The position numbers and the translations under genes were made by a program. The notes under the pieces are model-generated. The model did no database searches. It was not told the origin of the DNA and saw nothing but the letters and a program-made list of their open reading frames with translations. Source: Campylobacter sp. RM12651 (lineage in GTDB: Bacteria > Campylobacterota > Campylobacteria > Campylobacterales > Campylobacteraceae). From it: 64,000 bases of DNA. The stretch covers positions 1,921,355 to 1,985,354 of the forward strand of contig NZ_CP059600.1 of NCBI RefSeq assembly GCF_022369475.1, read 5' to 3'. Below, one piece after another: positions 1-8,067 of the stretch; positions within the stretch are counted from its first letter, which is position 1; each line of letters opens with the position of its first letter.

Positions 1-203
1 TATTAGATAAGGTTGCTGCTATTAATTTTTTAAATAAAAATCCTGATTTGCAAGTAGTTTGCGAGTATAAAGACGAAGATTCGCAAGGATTTGCCGTAAA
101 TAAAGGTAATACAAAATTACTTGAAATAATAAATAAAAGCCTACAAGAAATGCTAGATGATGGCACAATAAATGAAATTAGTAAAAAGTATAAAATAAAT
201 TAA
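1..203 (+). CDS. Amino-acid ABC transporter substrate-binding protein, C-terminal end (partial)
   Basis: Open from the left edge of the window with no start visible. The frame beginning at base 3 encodes about 66 residues ending in NEISKKYKIN and a TAA. The region with GFAVNKGN, then LLEIINKSLQEMLDDG and a final ISKKY, is the classical C-terminal lobe of periplasmic family-3 solute-binding proteins for polar amino acids: a small substrate-pocket strand followed by the last two helices. The stop overlaps the ATG of queH (TAATG). The specific ligand cannot be told from this fragment. Confidence 0.8.
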   Translation, partial: LDKVAAINFLNKNPDLQVVCEYKDEDSQGFAVNKGNTKLLEIINKSLQEMLDDGTINEISKKYKIN

Positions 204-1264
204 TGCTAGTTCATATTTGTTGTAGCGTTGATTCGCACTTTTTTTTGCAAGAATTAAGAAAATTAATGCCTGATGAAGAACTCATCGGGTATTTTTATGA
301 CCCAAATATTCATCCTTTTAGCGAATATGAATTAAGATATTTTGATGTAGCAAGGTCTTGTAAAAAGCTTGGTATTAAGCTAATTAAAGGTGAATATGAT
401 TATGCTGAATGGTTTAATTATGTAAAAGGCTATGAAAATGAGCCTGAGCGTGGGAAGAGATGTTCTAAATGTTTTGATTTTAGAATGCAAAGTTCTGTTG
501 AAATGGCTTTAAAATTAGGGCAAAAAACATTCACAACCACACTTTTATGCTCTCCTAAAAAAGATTTAGAGCAATTAAGAGTATCTATGCAAGAAGCTTT
601 AAAAGGGACTGATTTAGAGTTTTTTTGTGTTGATTTTAGAAAAGATGGTGGAACTCAAAGGCAATTAAAATTAGCAAAAGATGATTTATTGTATCATCAA
701 AATTATTGTGGCTGTATTTACGGCTTAGCTCAACAAAAAAGCGAAGAGCATTTGATAAAAGAATTAAGCTCAAGTATATATAAAAATCAAATTCTACCTG
801 GCTCAATAGAAGAAAAATTGCAATTTTTTAAAAAAGTCGTAAGATTAGAAAGCAAAAATCAACAATTTAGCATTATTAGAGAAAAGTTTTTAAATTATCG
901 TTTGCTTTATGCAAGAATTAAAGCTAATAAAAATACCGCAAAAGCTTTTGTTTTGTTTTATTCGCATTTTAAATCACGCAAAATTAATCTAAGTCTTGAC
1001 ATAAGTAAAGAGCTAATAATGTGTAATAAAGATGAATTATGTGTAATATCGTTTAAAAAAGCGAATGAGTTTTTTAAATACGAAAATTATGAAGAATTTT
1101 TAAAAAATCCACCAAGTATCAAAAAGCAAATAAGCTTTAGAGCAAAATTATTTAATCACTATAACCTAAGTCCTATTATAATTATTGAAAATATCCCTGA
1201 AAAAATTGAAATAATTGCAAAAAGCATAATTTTTGAGGATACTAGATTTATACAAGGAAATTAA
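203..1264 (+). CDS. queH: Epoxyqueuosine reductase QueH
   Basis: Last step of queuosine synthesis: reduces epoxyqueuosine in tRNA to queuosine. The protein has 353 residues. It shows the QueH (DUF208) signatures: HICC at residues 4-7, YFYDPNIHPFSEYELR near 30-45, paired cysteines C87 and C90 in RCSKC, and the YCGC motif at about 168-171. These cysteines bind the iron-sulfur/metal centre in the family. Residues after about 180 form a long C-terminal extension without a motif I recognise; typical QueH proteins are closer to 200 residues. The start overlaps the upstream stop and the last base overlaps the next gene's ATG, so the three genes are translationally coupled. Confidence 0.92.
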   Translation: MLVHICCSVDSHFFLQELRKLMPDEELIGYFYDPNIHPFSEYELRYFDVARSCKKLGIKLIKGEYDYAEWFNYVKGYENEPERGKRCSKCFDFRMQSSVEMALKLGQKTFTTTLLCSPKKDLEQLRVSMQEALKGTDLEFFCVDFRKDGGTQRQLKLAKDDLLYHQNYCGCIYGLAQQKSEEHLIKELSSSIYKNQILPGSIEEKLQFFKKVVRLESKNQQFSIIREKFLNYRLLYARIKANKNTAKAFVLFYSHFKSRKINLSLDISKELIMCNKDELCVISFKKANEFFKYENYEEFLKNPPSIKKQISFRAKLFNHYNLSPIIIIENIPEKIEIIAKSIIFEDTRFIQGN

Positions 1265-2433
1265 TGGAACTTAGCTCAAATGATTTAAATATTTTATTAT
1301 TTATATCTTTTGTTGTTTTTTCATCGCCTTATATAGCAAAGCTTACTAGCTTACCTATTTTAGCGGTTGAAATTATTTTAGGAAGTATTGCTGGTGCTAT
1401 TGGAATAATCACAAAAACACCTGCTTTTACCCTAGCTTCTCATATTGGATTTTGCTATTTAATGTTTATAGCAGGGCTTGAAGTAAGCCTTAAAGAATTT
1501 ATAAAATTAAATGCAAATGAGCTAAAAAAAATATCTTTATTTTATTTAATTCTTTACGCTTTAGCTATTAGTATTTCATTGATACTAAAACTTAGCTTAG
1601 TAGTTGCAATAATAATTCCTGTTATGAGTATAGGGCTTATTAGTATTTTATATAAAGAATACGAAATTACTCCAAAATGGCTTAGTTTTACTATGGTTTT
1701 AGCAGCACTTGGCGAAGTAATAAGCATTGTTTTAATAACTCTTTTAAATAGCTTTTCAAACTCAAGTAGCACAATGCAAGTTGTTACTTCTGTATTGTCA
1801 ATACTATTCTTTTTAGGAGTTTTTGTTGTAATTTATTATATTTTTAATGCGATTTTTTGGTGGTTACCTTGGCTTAAAGAAATTTTAATGCCTGATTATG
1901 ATAAGGCAGAGCGTAATGTAAGGCTTAGTCTTGCATTGTGGATGCTAGCAGTTGCTTTAATGCTTTATTTTGATTTTGAAATAGCTTTAGGAGCGTTTTT
2001 AGCTGGTATGTTTATATCTAGCTTTTTTGGGCATAAAAAGGATTTAGAGCATAAATTAAGCTCATTAGGACACCCATTTTTAATACCTATATTTTTCGTA
2101 TATGTTGGGCTAAGCCTTGATTTTAGCTTGGTTAATAAAGAGCTTATATTAATGTCATTTGCTATTATTCTTACTATGTTAGTTTGTAGAATAATTAGTT
2201 CTTTTGTATTTTATAAAGACTTTAAAATATCTTGCATTTTATTAGCTTTTACATCTTGTATGCCGCTTACTTTATTAATCGCAATTGCAACTTTAGGAAT
2301 GAAATTAAACTTAATTGATAATTCTTTTTATTTAGCTTTGGTTTTATCATCTTTAATTGAAGCTGTTATATTTATGTGGGCTATTCCTAAAATTTCGTTA
2401 CTTATTGAAACACATAAGCAAAAATCTAAGTAA
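1264..2433 (+). CDS. CPA2-family monovalent cation:proton antiporter
   Basis: Integral membrane protein of 389 residues with about twelve hydrophobic segments. It has the fold signatures of the Kef/NapA branch of cation:proton antiporters: an N-terminal hairpin with LPILAVEIILGSIAG, the segment FCYLMFIAGLEVSL containing the conserved GLE, and the later ALGAFLAGMFIS. There is no C-terminal TrkA-N nucleotide-binding domain, so it is a short, probably ligand-independent exchanger for Na+ or K+ against H+. It starts on the last base of queH (TAATG overlap). The substrate ion cannot be read from sequence. Confidence 0.8.
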   Translation: MELSSNDLNILLFISFVVFSSPYIAKLTSLPILAVEIILGSIAGAIGIITKTPAFTLASHIGFCYLMFIAGLEVSLKEFIKLNANELKKISLFYLILYALAISISLILKLSLVVAIIIPVMSIGLISILYKEYEITPKWLSFTMVLAALGEVISIVLITLLNSFSNSSSTMQVVTSVLSILFFLGVFVVIYYIFNAIFWWLPWLKEILMPDYDKAERNVRLSLALWMLAVALMLYFDFEIALGAFLAGMFISSFFGHKKDLEHKLSSLGHPFLIPIFFVYVGLSLDFSLVNKELILMSFAIILTMLVCRIISSFVFYKDFKISCILLAFTSCMPLTLLIAIATLGMKLNLIDNSFYLALVLSSLIEAVIFMWAIPKISLLIETHKQKSK

Positions 2434-2497
2434 GTTTTTTACAATATTTCACAAATTCCTTTTAAAATATACATAACTATTAAAAAAGGAGTTAAAA

Positions 2498-3742
2498 ATG
2501 GAAAAAGCAAAATTAATTTACGATGGTAAAGAATTTGAATTTGATGTATTAAGTGGAACTAGAGGTGCAAAATCAATTGATTTTTCGTCTTTATATTCAA
2601 AAACAGGTGCATTTTCTTATGATGAAGGATTAACTAGCACTGCAACTTGTAAATCAAGTATTACTTATATTGATGGAGAAGCAGGAGAATTAAGGCATCG
2701 TGGTTATTCTATTGAATGGCTAGCAGAAAATAAAACTTTTTTAGATGTAGTGCATTTATTATTACATAAAGAATTACCAAGTCCTGAAAGATTAGAAGCG
2801 TTTAGATATGAGCTTAAAAAAAGAAGCTTTATTCACGAAGGTATGCATAAATTATTTGACGCTTTCCCTGACAATGCTCATCCTATGGCAGTTATGCAAG
2901 CAGCAGTTGCAGCACTTTCAACATTTTATCCTGACCATTTAAATATGGATAAGCACGAAGATTATATGGAAATGGCAGCCAGAATCGTAGCAAAAATACC
3001 AACAATAGCCGCTAGTGCGTATCGCTATAAAAATGGCTTTCCTATGGCATATCCTAATCTTGATCGTGGATTTACCGAAAACTTTTTATATATGCTAAGA
3101 ACTTATCCATACGAGCATGTAAATCTAAGACCTATTGAGGTAAAAGCACTAGATACGGTTTTAATGCTTCATGCTGATCACGAACAAAATGCAAGCACAA
3201 GTGTAGTGCGTTCAGTCGGTAGCACTCACGCTCACCCATATAGCTGTATTAGTTCAGCAATTGGTGCATTGTGGGGACATGCACACGGGGGTGCTAATGA
3301 AGGTGTGATTAGAATGCTTGAGACAATTGGCACACCTGATAGAGTTGATGAGTTTATTAAAAGAGCAAAAGATAAGAATGATCCATTTAGACTAATGGGC
3401 TTTGGGCATAGAGTTTATAAAAACTTTGACCCTAGAGCAAAAGTTCTTAAAAAATTAAGAGACCAATTAATTAGCGAAATTGGAATTGATGCAAACTTTG
3501 TAAAAGTTGCAACTAGAATTGAAGAAATCGCATTAAATGATGAGTATTTTGTAAGCCGTGGATTATATCCGAATGTTGATTTTCATAGCGGCTTAATCTT
3601 AAAAGCTCTAGGAATTCCAAATGAAATGTTTGCGGTATTATTCGTAGTAGGTAGAATTCCTGGCTGGATTTCACAACTAATTGAGCAAAAAGAAAGCCCG
3701 TTAAAAATAGTTCGCCCAAGACAAATTTATATAGGCGATTAA
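2498..3742 (+). CDS. gltA: Citrate synthase (type II)
   Basis: Condenses acetyl-CoA and oxaloacetate to citrate at the entry to the TCA cycle. The 414 residues match the hexameric, NADH-regulated Gram-negative type. Seen in order: N-terminal beta domain, the citrate-synthase core with HADHEQNASTS, the glycine-rich GALWGHAHGGANEGV holding the catalytic His, GFGHRVYKNFDPRA, and PNVDFHSGLILKALGIP with the catalytic Asp. The start is an ATG preceded by AAAAAGGAG. It stands alone between short gaps and is closed by a perfect inverted repeat just past the stop. Confidence 0.96.
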   Translation: MEKAKLIYDGKEFEFDVLSGTRGAKSIDFSSLYSKTGAFSYDEGLTSTATCKSSITYIDGEAGELRHRGYSIEWLAENKTFLDVVHLLLHKELPSPERLEAFRYELKKRSFIHEGMHKLFDAFPDNAHPMAVMQAAVAALSTFYPDHLNMDKHEDYMEMAARIVAKIPTIAASAYRYKNGFPMAYPNLDRGFTENFLYMLRTYPYEHVNLRPIEVKALDTVLMLHADHEQNASTSVVRSVGSTHAHPYSCISSAIGALWGHAHGGANEGVIRMLETIGTPDRVDEFIKRAKDKNDPFRLMGFGHRVYKNFDPRAKVLKKLRDQLISEIGIDANFVKVATRIEEIALNDEYFVSRGLYPNVDFHSGLILKALGIPNEMFAVLFVVGRIPGWISQLIEQKESPLKIVRPRQIYIGD

Positions 3743-3747
3743 AAGAA

Positions 3748-3774
3748 TTTGAATTCGGAAATTCCGAATTCAAA
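3748..3774 (+). terminator. Perfect inverted repeat downstream of gltA
   Basis: Arms 3748-3760 and 3762-3774 are exact reverse complements (13 bp each, centre base A), six bases after the gltA stop. Related GAATTTGAAA-type palindromes sit at the 3' ends of dcd and znuB in this window. There is no long T run after it, so efficiency as a terminator is inferred. Confidence 0.6.
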
Positions 3775-3910
3775 TCAATGCTTCAAAACTCTTAAAAAGC
3801 TTAATATTAAGGCATTTTAAAAATTATCAAAAGTTAAAAATTAATTATTATTGTTATATTCATTTTTACTAATATATTTTATAATGAAGAAAAATAAAAA
3901 AGGATTAAAA

Positions 3911-4462
3911 ATGCGTATTAGACAACCACATATTCCTTATGTTTCAAATAAAATTTCAATAGATTTATTAAACTCAAAATTTGTAAAATTAGTAAATGGT
4001 TTAGAGCCAGTTAAAGAAGTAGTTTCAAAAATTATTACAGCCTTAGTATTAAAAGAAAAATCACTTGATGAGAAGGTAAATGAGATTTTAGCAGAGCAAG
4101 AAAGCCAAATGGATTTAATGCAAGTTGATAGAAAAAATATGTTTTGGTTACTTAAGAAAAAACTAGCAGATGAATATAAAATCCAAATGAATTATGAAGA
4201 TAGATATAATGCCTTATCTCACGCTATTTTGGACGCTTTGGTTGATGAAGATTTAATCAATTTTAATGTATCAGAAAATAGAGTAAAAAATGTGATTTAT
4301 TCAAGTATGATTGAATACTTAAAAACTTACGAAGATATTGAAGACCTAGTATTTGATAAAATTAATAATTACAAAAGAAAAATCGTTCCTGGTAGCGAAG
4401 AATACGATTTAATTTACGAAAAGCTTTATGAAGAAGAGCTTAAAAAAAGGAAGATGTTATAA
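3911..4462 (+). CDS. DUF507 family protein
   Basis: Soluble protein of 183 residues beginning MRIRQPHIPYVSNKISIDLL, the conserved opening of DUF507 proteins, which are widespread in Campylobacterota but of unknown function. The rest is helical and charged (LDEKVNEILAEQES, a tyrosine-rich middle). I chose the ATG at 3911, five bases after AAGGA, over longer in-frame forms because family members begin at this MR(I/L) sequence. Its stop overlaps the likely start of the following membrane protein, so the two are probably co-translated. Confidence 0.85.
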   Translation: MRIRQPHIPYVSNKISIDLLNSKFVKLVNGLEPVKEVVSKIITALVLKEKSLDEKVNEILAEQESQMDLMQVDRKNMFWLLKKKLADEYKIQMNYEDRYNALSHAILDALVDEDLINFNVSENRVKNVIYSSMIEYLKTYEDIEDLVFDKINNYKRKIVPGSEEYDLIYEKLYEEELKKRKML

Positions 4463-5085
4463 ACAATCTTCTTAGCACTTTTGTGCTAGGACTAGGTCTT
4501 AGTCTTACTCATTGTTTTTTTATGTGTGGTGGGATAATTCTTTTATTCAACCACAAAAAGAGTAATTTTTTTGATATTTTTATATATCATTTTAGTAGAA
4601 TTTGTGCTTATATTTTAATAGGTCTTATAGCTTATTTTTTAGGTTATTTTTTAAATTCTTTAAACTTACAAGTATTTTTATATTTTATCTTAGGTGCTTT
4701 TTGCGTTGTTTTAGGATTTGCTTTGATTGTTAAAGGACAACTACTAGCTTTTATAGAAAATCAATTCATATATAAAAAAATAATGGTATTTTTAAACAAT
4801 AAAAAAACTTCAAAATATAAAGGCTTTATATTTGGCTTTTTAAATGGATTTTTTCCTTGCGGTTTAGTATATTTTTTCGTAGCAAAATCAATGATTGCAA
4901 AAAGCATTAATGAAGCTTGGCTTAATATGTTAATTTTTGGGCTTAGCACTCTTCCTGCTATGCTTTTAGGCTCTATATTTATAAATAAAATTAGAAAAAT
5001 TAAAAATATTCAATATTTATTTTTTGCTTTAATTATTGTTTATGGATTTTATTTGTGCTTTTTAGCACTTAAATTAAGTAGGTAA
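4459..5085 (+). CDS. Sulfite exporter TauE/SafE-family membrane protein
   Basis: Six or so transmembrane segments. The CcdA/TauE-like signatures are SLTHCFFMCGG near the N-terminus and GFFPCGLVYFF near the middle, so an anion export or cytochrome/copper-assembly role is possible; substrate unknown. The first ordinary start is a GTG at 4483, which would cut into the first membrane helix and lacks a ribosome site. An ATA at 4459, about 7 bases after AAAAAAAGGA and overlapping the upstream TAA as ATAA, gives NNLLSTFVLGLGLSLTHC, a full first helix. I therefore extend the gene to 4459 with low confidence in the start, high in the family. Confidence 0.72.
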   Translation: MNNLLSTFVLGLGLSLTHCFFMCGGIILLFNHKKSNFFDIFIYHFSRICAYILIGLIAYFLGYFLNSLNLQVFLYFILGAFCVVLGFALIVKGQLLAFIENQFIYKKIMVFLNNKKTSKYKGFIFGFLNGFFPCGLVYFFVAKSMIAKSINEAWLNMLIFGLSTLPAMLLGSIFINKIRKIKNIQYLFFALIIVYGFYLCFLALKLSR

Positions 5086-5087
5086 AA

Positions 5088-6281
5088 ATGTATAGATTAA
5101 ATGAATATAAAAATGCAATTGAAAATACAAATATAGTTTCAAAGACAGATATAAATGGGATTATTACCTTTGTAAATGAAGAATTTTGCAATCTTTGTGG
5201 CTTTAGTGAAGATGAGCTACTAGGACAAAATCACAATATTATCCGCCACCCTGATACGCCTAAGAGTGCTTTTAAAAAATTATGGGATACTATTTTAGCT
5301 GGGCGTGTTCATAAAGGAGTGGTTAAGAATAAAAAGAAAAATGGGGATTTTTTCTACGCACAAACAACGATAATTCCAATTTTTGATGAAGATGGAACAA
5401 TATTTGAATTTATAGCTATTAGACACGATGTTACTAAACTTTTTACCTTAAATGAAGAGCTTGTTGCAACTAAACAAAAGCTAATGCAATTAAATGAGAA
5501 TTTAGAACAAGTCGTAGCTCAAAAGACAAATTCTTTAAAAATACTCAATGAGAATTTAGAAAAGAAAATAGAAGACGCAATAGCAATCAATAATGCTCAA
5601 CAAAAAATAATATTTCAACAAAATCGCCAAGTTATCTTAGGACAAATGTTAGAAAATATAGCTCATCAATGGAGACAACCTTTAAATGAATTATCTTTAG
5701 CTATTTATTTATTACATAACGAAAAAAAAGATAAACATTATAAATTATGTCAAAAATTAATCCAAAATATGAGCCAAACTATTAATGATTTTAGAGATTT
5801 TATTAATCCTAATACGCCTTTAGAAAAGCATAATTTAATTAAAGTAATTAAGCATAGTTTATACATAAGCTATCAAGCATTGAAAAAAAATAATATAAAA
5901 ACTACATTTGATATTCGTGCTAAAAAATGCTGCTTGTTTTGTAATTTTAATGAATTAGTGCAAGTTCTTGTAAATATTATAAACAATGCTAAAGATGCTT
6001 TTTTAGAACAAGAGCTAGATGATAAAATACTACATTTTAAAGTATTTAAAGAAAAAAAGAATTTGATTTTGCAAATTAGCGATAATGCAGGGGCAATTCC
6101 TTCTAACATAATAGAGCATATATTTGACCCATATTTTACAACTAAACATAAAAAACAAGGCGTAGGACTTGGGCTTTACATTTGTAAGCAAATTTTAAAT
6201 AAAATAAATGCAGATATAAGATGTTTTAACAAGGGCAATTGTGCATATTTTGAACTTATTTTTAAAGGAGAAGAATGTTAA
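5088..6281 (+). CDS. PAS-domain sensor histidine kinase
   Basis: Cytoplasmic sensor kinase of 397 residues with no membrane segment. Residues 10-115 are a PAS domain (ITFVNEEFCNLCGFSEDELLG, then NIIRHPDTPKSAFKKLW) like those of the aerotaxis protein CetB and other redox sensors in this group. A coiled coil follows (120-185), then the phospho-acceptor motif IAHQWRQPL with His193, and a C-terminal ATPase domain with an N box (INNAKDAF), DNAG, and GVGLGLYICKQ. Its end overlaps the response regulator by seven bases, so the pair is one two-component system. The signal is unknown; PAS type suggests oxygen or redox. Confidence 0.9.
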   Translation: MYRLNEYKNAIENTNIVSKTDINGIITFVNEEFCNLCGFSEDELLGQNHNIIRHPDTPKSAFKKLWDTILAGRVHKGVVKNKKKNGDFFYAQTTIIPIFDEDGTIFEFIAIRHDVTKLFTLNEELVATKQKLMQLNENLEQVVAQKTNSLKILNENLEKKIEDAIAINNAQQKIIFQQNRQVILGQMLENIAHQWRQPLNELSLAIYLLHNEKKDKHYKLCQKLIQNMSQTINDFRDFINPNTPLEKHNLIKVIKHSLYISYQALKKNNIKTTFDIRAKKCCLFCNFNELVQVLVNIINNAKDAFLEQELDDKILHFKVFKEKKNLILQISDNAGAIPSNIIEHIFDPYFTTKHKKQGVGLGLYICKQILNKINADIRCFNKGNCAYFELIFKGEEC

Positions 6282-6919
6282 GTTTATTAATTGTTGAAGA
6301 TGAGAAAAATATAGCTCATCTAATGGGAGATATTTTAGCACCTTTGTTTTATGAAGTGCATTATGCTCAAGATGGCTTAAGTGGATTAAATAAATTTAAA
6401 AAACTTCGTCCTGATATTGTAATTTGTGATGTATTAATGCCGCTAAAAGATGGTTTAAGCCTTGCAAAAAGCATTAAAGACCTAAGCCCAAATACGCCTA
6501 TTATAGTAATTTCAGCTCATAGTGATAAAGAAAAATTACTAAAAGCTATTGATGCTAATGTGAATAAGTATTTAATCAAACCTGTAATTCCAGAAGAATT
6601 AATCGCAAGTGTAAAAAGCCTGGTTTCAAATATGAGTAAAGTTACTAAAATAGGTGATTATACGATTGATTATATGAAATCAACTTTTAAAACATTAGAA
6701 TTTGAAGTTGAACTTACAAAAAAAGAATTAACTTTATTAAAAGCCCTTAGTGAACCTATAGGAAAAGTTGTAAGTCTTGATGAAATAAAAGAGATTTGCT
6801 GGGGCAAAAGCGATGTAAAAGATGGTTCTGTAAGAACATTTATAAAGCGTTTTAGAGATAAATTGGGTGTAAATATTATAAAAAATATTACTTCAACAGG
6901 TTATAAAATAGTTTTATAA
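6275..6919 (+). CDS. OmpR-family response regulator
   Basis: Partner of the overlapping PAS kinase. Residues 1-120 form a receiver domain with acidic pair E8/D9, phospho-acceptor Asp52 (ICDVLMP), and the conserved Lys in LIKPV. Residues 125-214 are a winged-helix DNA-binding domain ending TFIKRFRDKLG...ITSTGYKIVL, typical of OmpR/PhoB-type regulators. No target promoter can be recognised. The gene converges with the pilin-like gene on the other strand and their ends overlap by six bases. Confidence 0.92.
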   Translation: MLSLLIVEDEKNIAHLMGDILAPLFYEVHYAQDGLSGLNKFKKLRPDIVICDVLMPLKDGLSLAKSIKDLSPNTPIIVISAHSDKEKLLKAIDANVNKYLIKPVIPEELIASVKSLVSNMSKVTKIGDYTIDYMKSTFKTLEFEVELTKKELTLLKALSEPIGKVVSLDEIKEICWGKSDVKDGSVRTFIKRFRDKLGVNIIKNITSTGYKIVL

Positions 6920-7378
6920 TATAGAATTATCGTATTTAATACCCATTCTAATAAATATAGTATTAGAATTGCTTATATTAACACTTACAGCTTCATCGCC
7001 CGGAGTGTCTTTGCCTATTAATAGCGATTTAACAGAATCATAACTTAATAATGTAGAACATAATTCCCCTGGTTTTTCAGTTTTTTTAACTATCAAAAAA
7101 TCTCTAAAAGTGCTAAAGTGTAAGCATTTTTCAGATTTAACAAAAAACCACATATCCTTATCAAGCCCTACTTTAGTCATCAATGGAATATCTATAAAAT
7201 TTTCATTATTAGAATAATATGTATCTACATCATTAATCAATGTAGCTAAGTTTCTGATTGATTTTGACATTTCTGCTTCATTTTTTGAATTATATACCTT
7301 AAGACCTAGTAAAATAAGTAACGCAAGTACCACAATACATACAATAATAATTTCTATTACTAATGCTTTTTTATTCAT
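6914..7378 (-). CDS. Type IV pilin-like / pseudopilin-like protein
   Basis: 154 residues. A four-residue positively charged leader (MNKK) precedes a 20-residue hydrophobic stretch ALVIEIIIVCIVVLALLILL and an amphipathic helix with KSIRNLATLINDVDTYYSNN. The Glu at the fifth position of the hydrophobic stretch and the following helix are hallmarks of type II/IV pilins and pseudopilins, but Lys replaces the usual Gly before the cleavage site. Campylobacter transformation pseudopilins are similarly divergent, so a role in DNA uptake is possible. It lies 4 bp downstream of moaE, probably by chance of compaction. Function is inferred only. Confidence 0.5.
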   Translation of the reverse strand: MNKKALVIEIIIVCIVVLALLILLGLKVYNSKNEAEMSKSIRNLATLINDVDTYYSNNENFIDIPLMTKVGLDKDMWFFVKSEKCLHFSTFRDFLIVKKTEKPGELCSTLLSYDSVKSLLIGKDTPGDEAVSVNISNSNTIFIRMGIKYDNSIL

Positions 7379-7381
7379 TAC

Positions 7382-7837
7382 TTAATCTTCCTTGCTGCTT
7401 AAAAGACCTGCGTTAGGCAACTTAAAGCTTCTATCCTTTGCATAAATTCTTTGATTATTAATTAAATCGTATTTCCAAATAGGTGCATTTTGTTTAAAAT
7501 CTTCAATAAACTTAGCAAATATATCTAAGCCGTTTTTTCTATGTGAGCTTGCAATCCCTGCAAAATAAGAGCATTCACCTACTAATACATCTCCTTTTGC
7601 ATGTGCAAAAAATAATCTAATATTTAAATTCCTAGTTTTCTCACACCAATCATCAAACCATTTTTTTAAAATTGGCTCATATATATCAAAACTAAGACCG
7701 CTAATATTGCCTTCTGCTCTAATTATCCCGCTAAAACTTAAAAATGCTCCATAATTTAACTCTTTGCAAATTCCACAAAATTCACTATATAAAGCTTTTT
7801 CATCAAGAGCATTATTAAATATTTGAAATTCTTTCAC
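7382..7837 (-). CDS. moaE: Molybdopterin synthase catalytic subunit MoaE
   Basis: Large subunit of molybdopterin synthase, which inserts two sulfurs from MoaD thiocarboxylate into precursor Z during Moco synthesis. About 151 residues. Family landmarks are GAFLSFSGIIRAEG near the N-terminus, FAHAKGDVLVGECSYFAGIASSHRKNG in the middle, and PIWKYD with the catalytic Lys near the C-terminus. The likely start is the GTG at 7835-7837, three bases after the moaD stop; an in-frame TTG upstream would overlap moaD. The cofactor serves TorA and PsrA encoded elsewhere in this window. Confidence 0.9.
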   Translation of the reverse strand: MKEFQIFNNALDEKALYSEFCGICKELNYGAFLSFSGIIRAEGNISGLSFDIYEPILKKWFDDWCEKTRNLNIRLFFAHAKGDVLVGECSYFAGIASSHRKNGLDIFAKFIEDFKQNAPIWKYDLINNQRIYAKDRSFKLPNAGLLSSKED

Positions 7838-7839
7838 GC

Positions 7840-8067
7840 TCAACCACCACAAACAGGAGGTAGTATGCTTACTACATCGTTATCTTTTAATGCAATATCT
7901 AAACTATCTATGAAATTATCATTTATAGCAATAGCACTAATCTCTAACCATTCTTTTAAATCTTCAATTTTCAATAACTCATTTTTTAATTCACGAACAT
8001 TTTTTACATTTAATTCAATAGAATTTTTATTAATAGGTCCTAAAAAATTAATCTTTACCATTTTCAT
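7840..8067 (-). CDS. moaD: Molybdopterin synthase sulfur carrier MoaD
   Basis: 75-residue ubiquitin-fold sulfur carrier. It starts MKMVKINFLG and ends VVSILPPVCGG. The terminal Gly-Gly is the site of adenylation and thiocarboxylation. The Cys directly before the Gly-Gly is uncommon but outside the reactive end. The gene is immediately upstream of moaE and overlaps the end of the GGDEF/EAL gene by 20 bp, so moaD-moaE may be read from the long upstream transcript. Confidence 0.9.
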   Translation of the reverse strand: MKMVKINFLGPINKNSIELNVKNVRELKNELLKIEDLKEWLEISAIAINDNFIDSLDIALKDNDVVSILPPVCGG

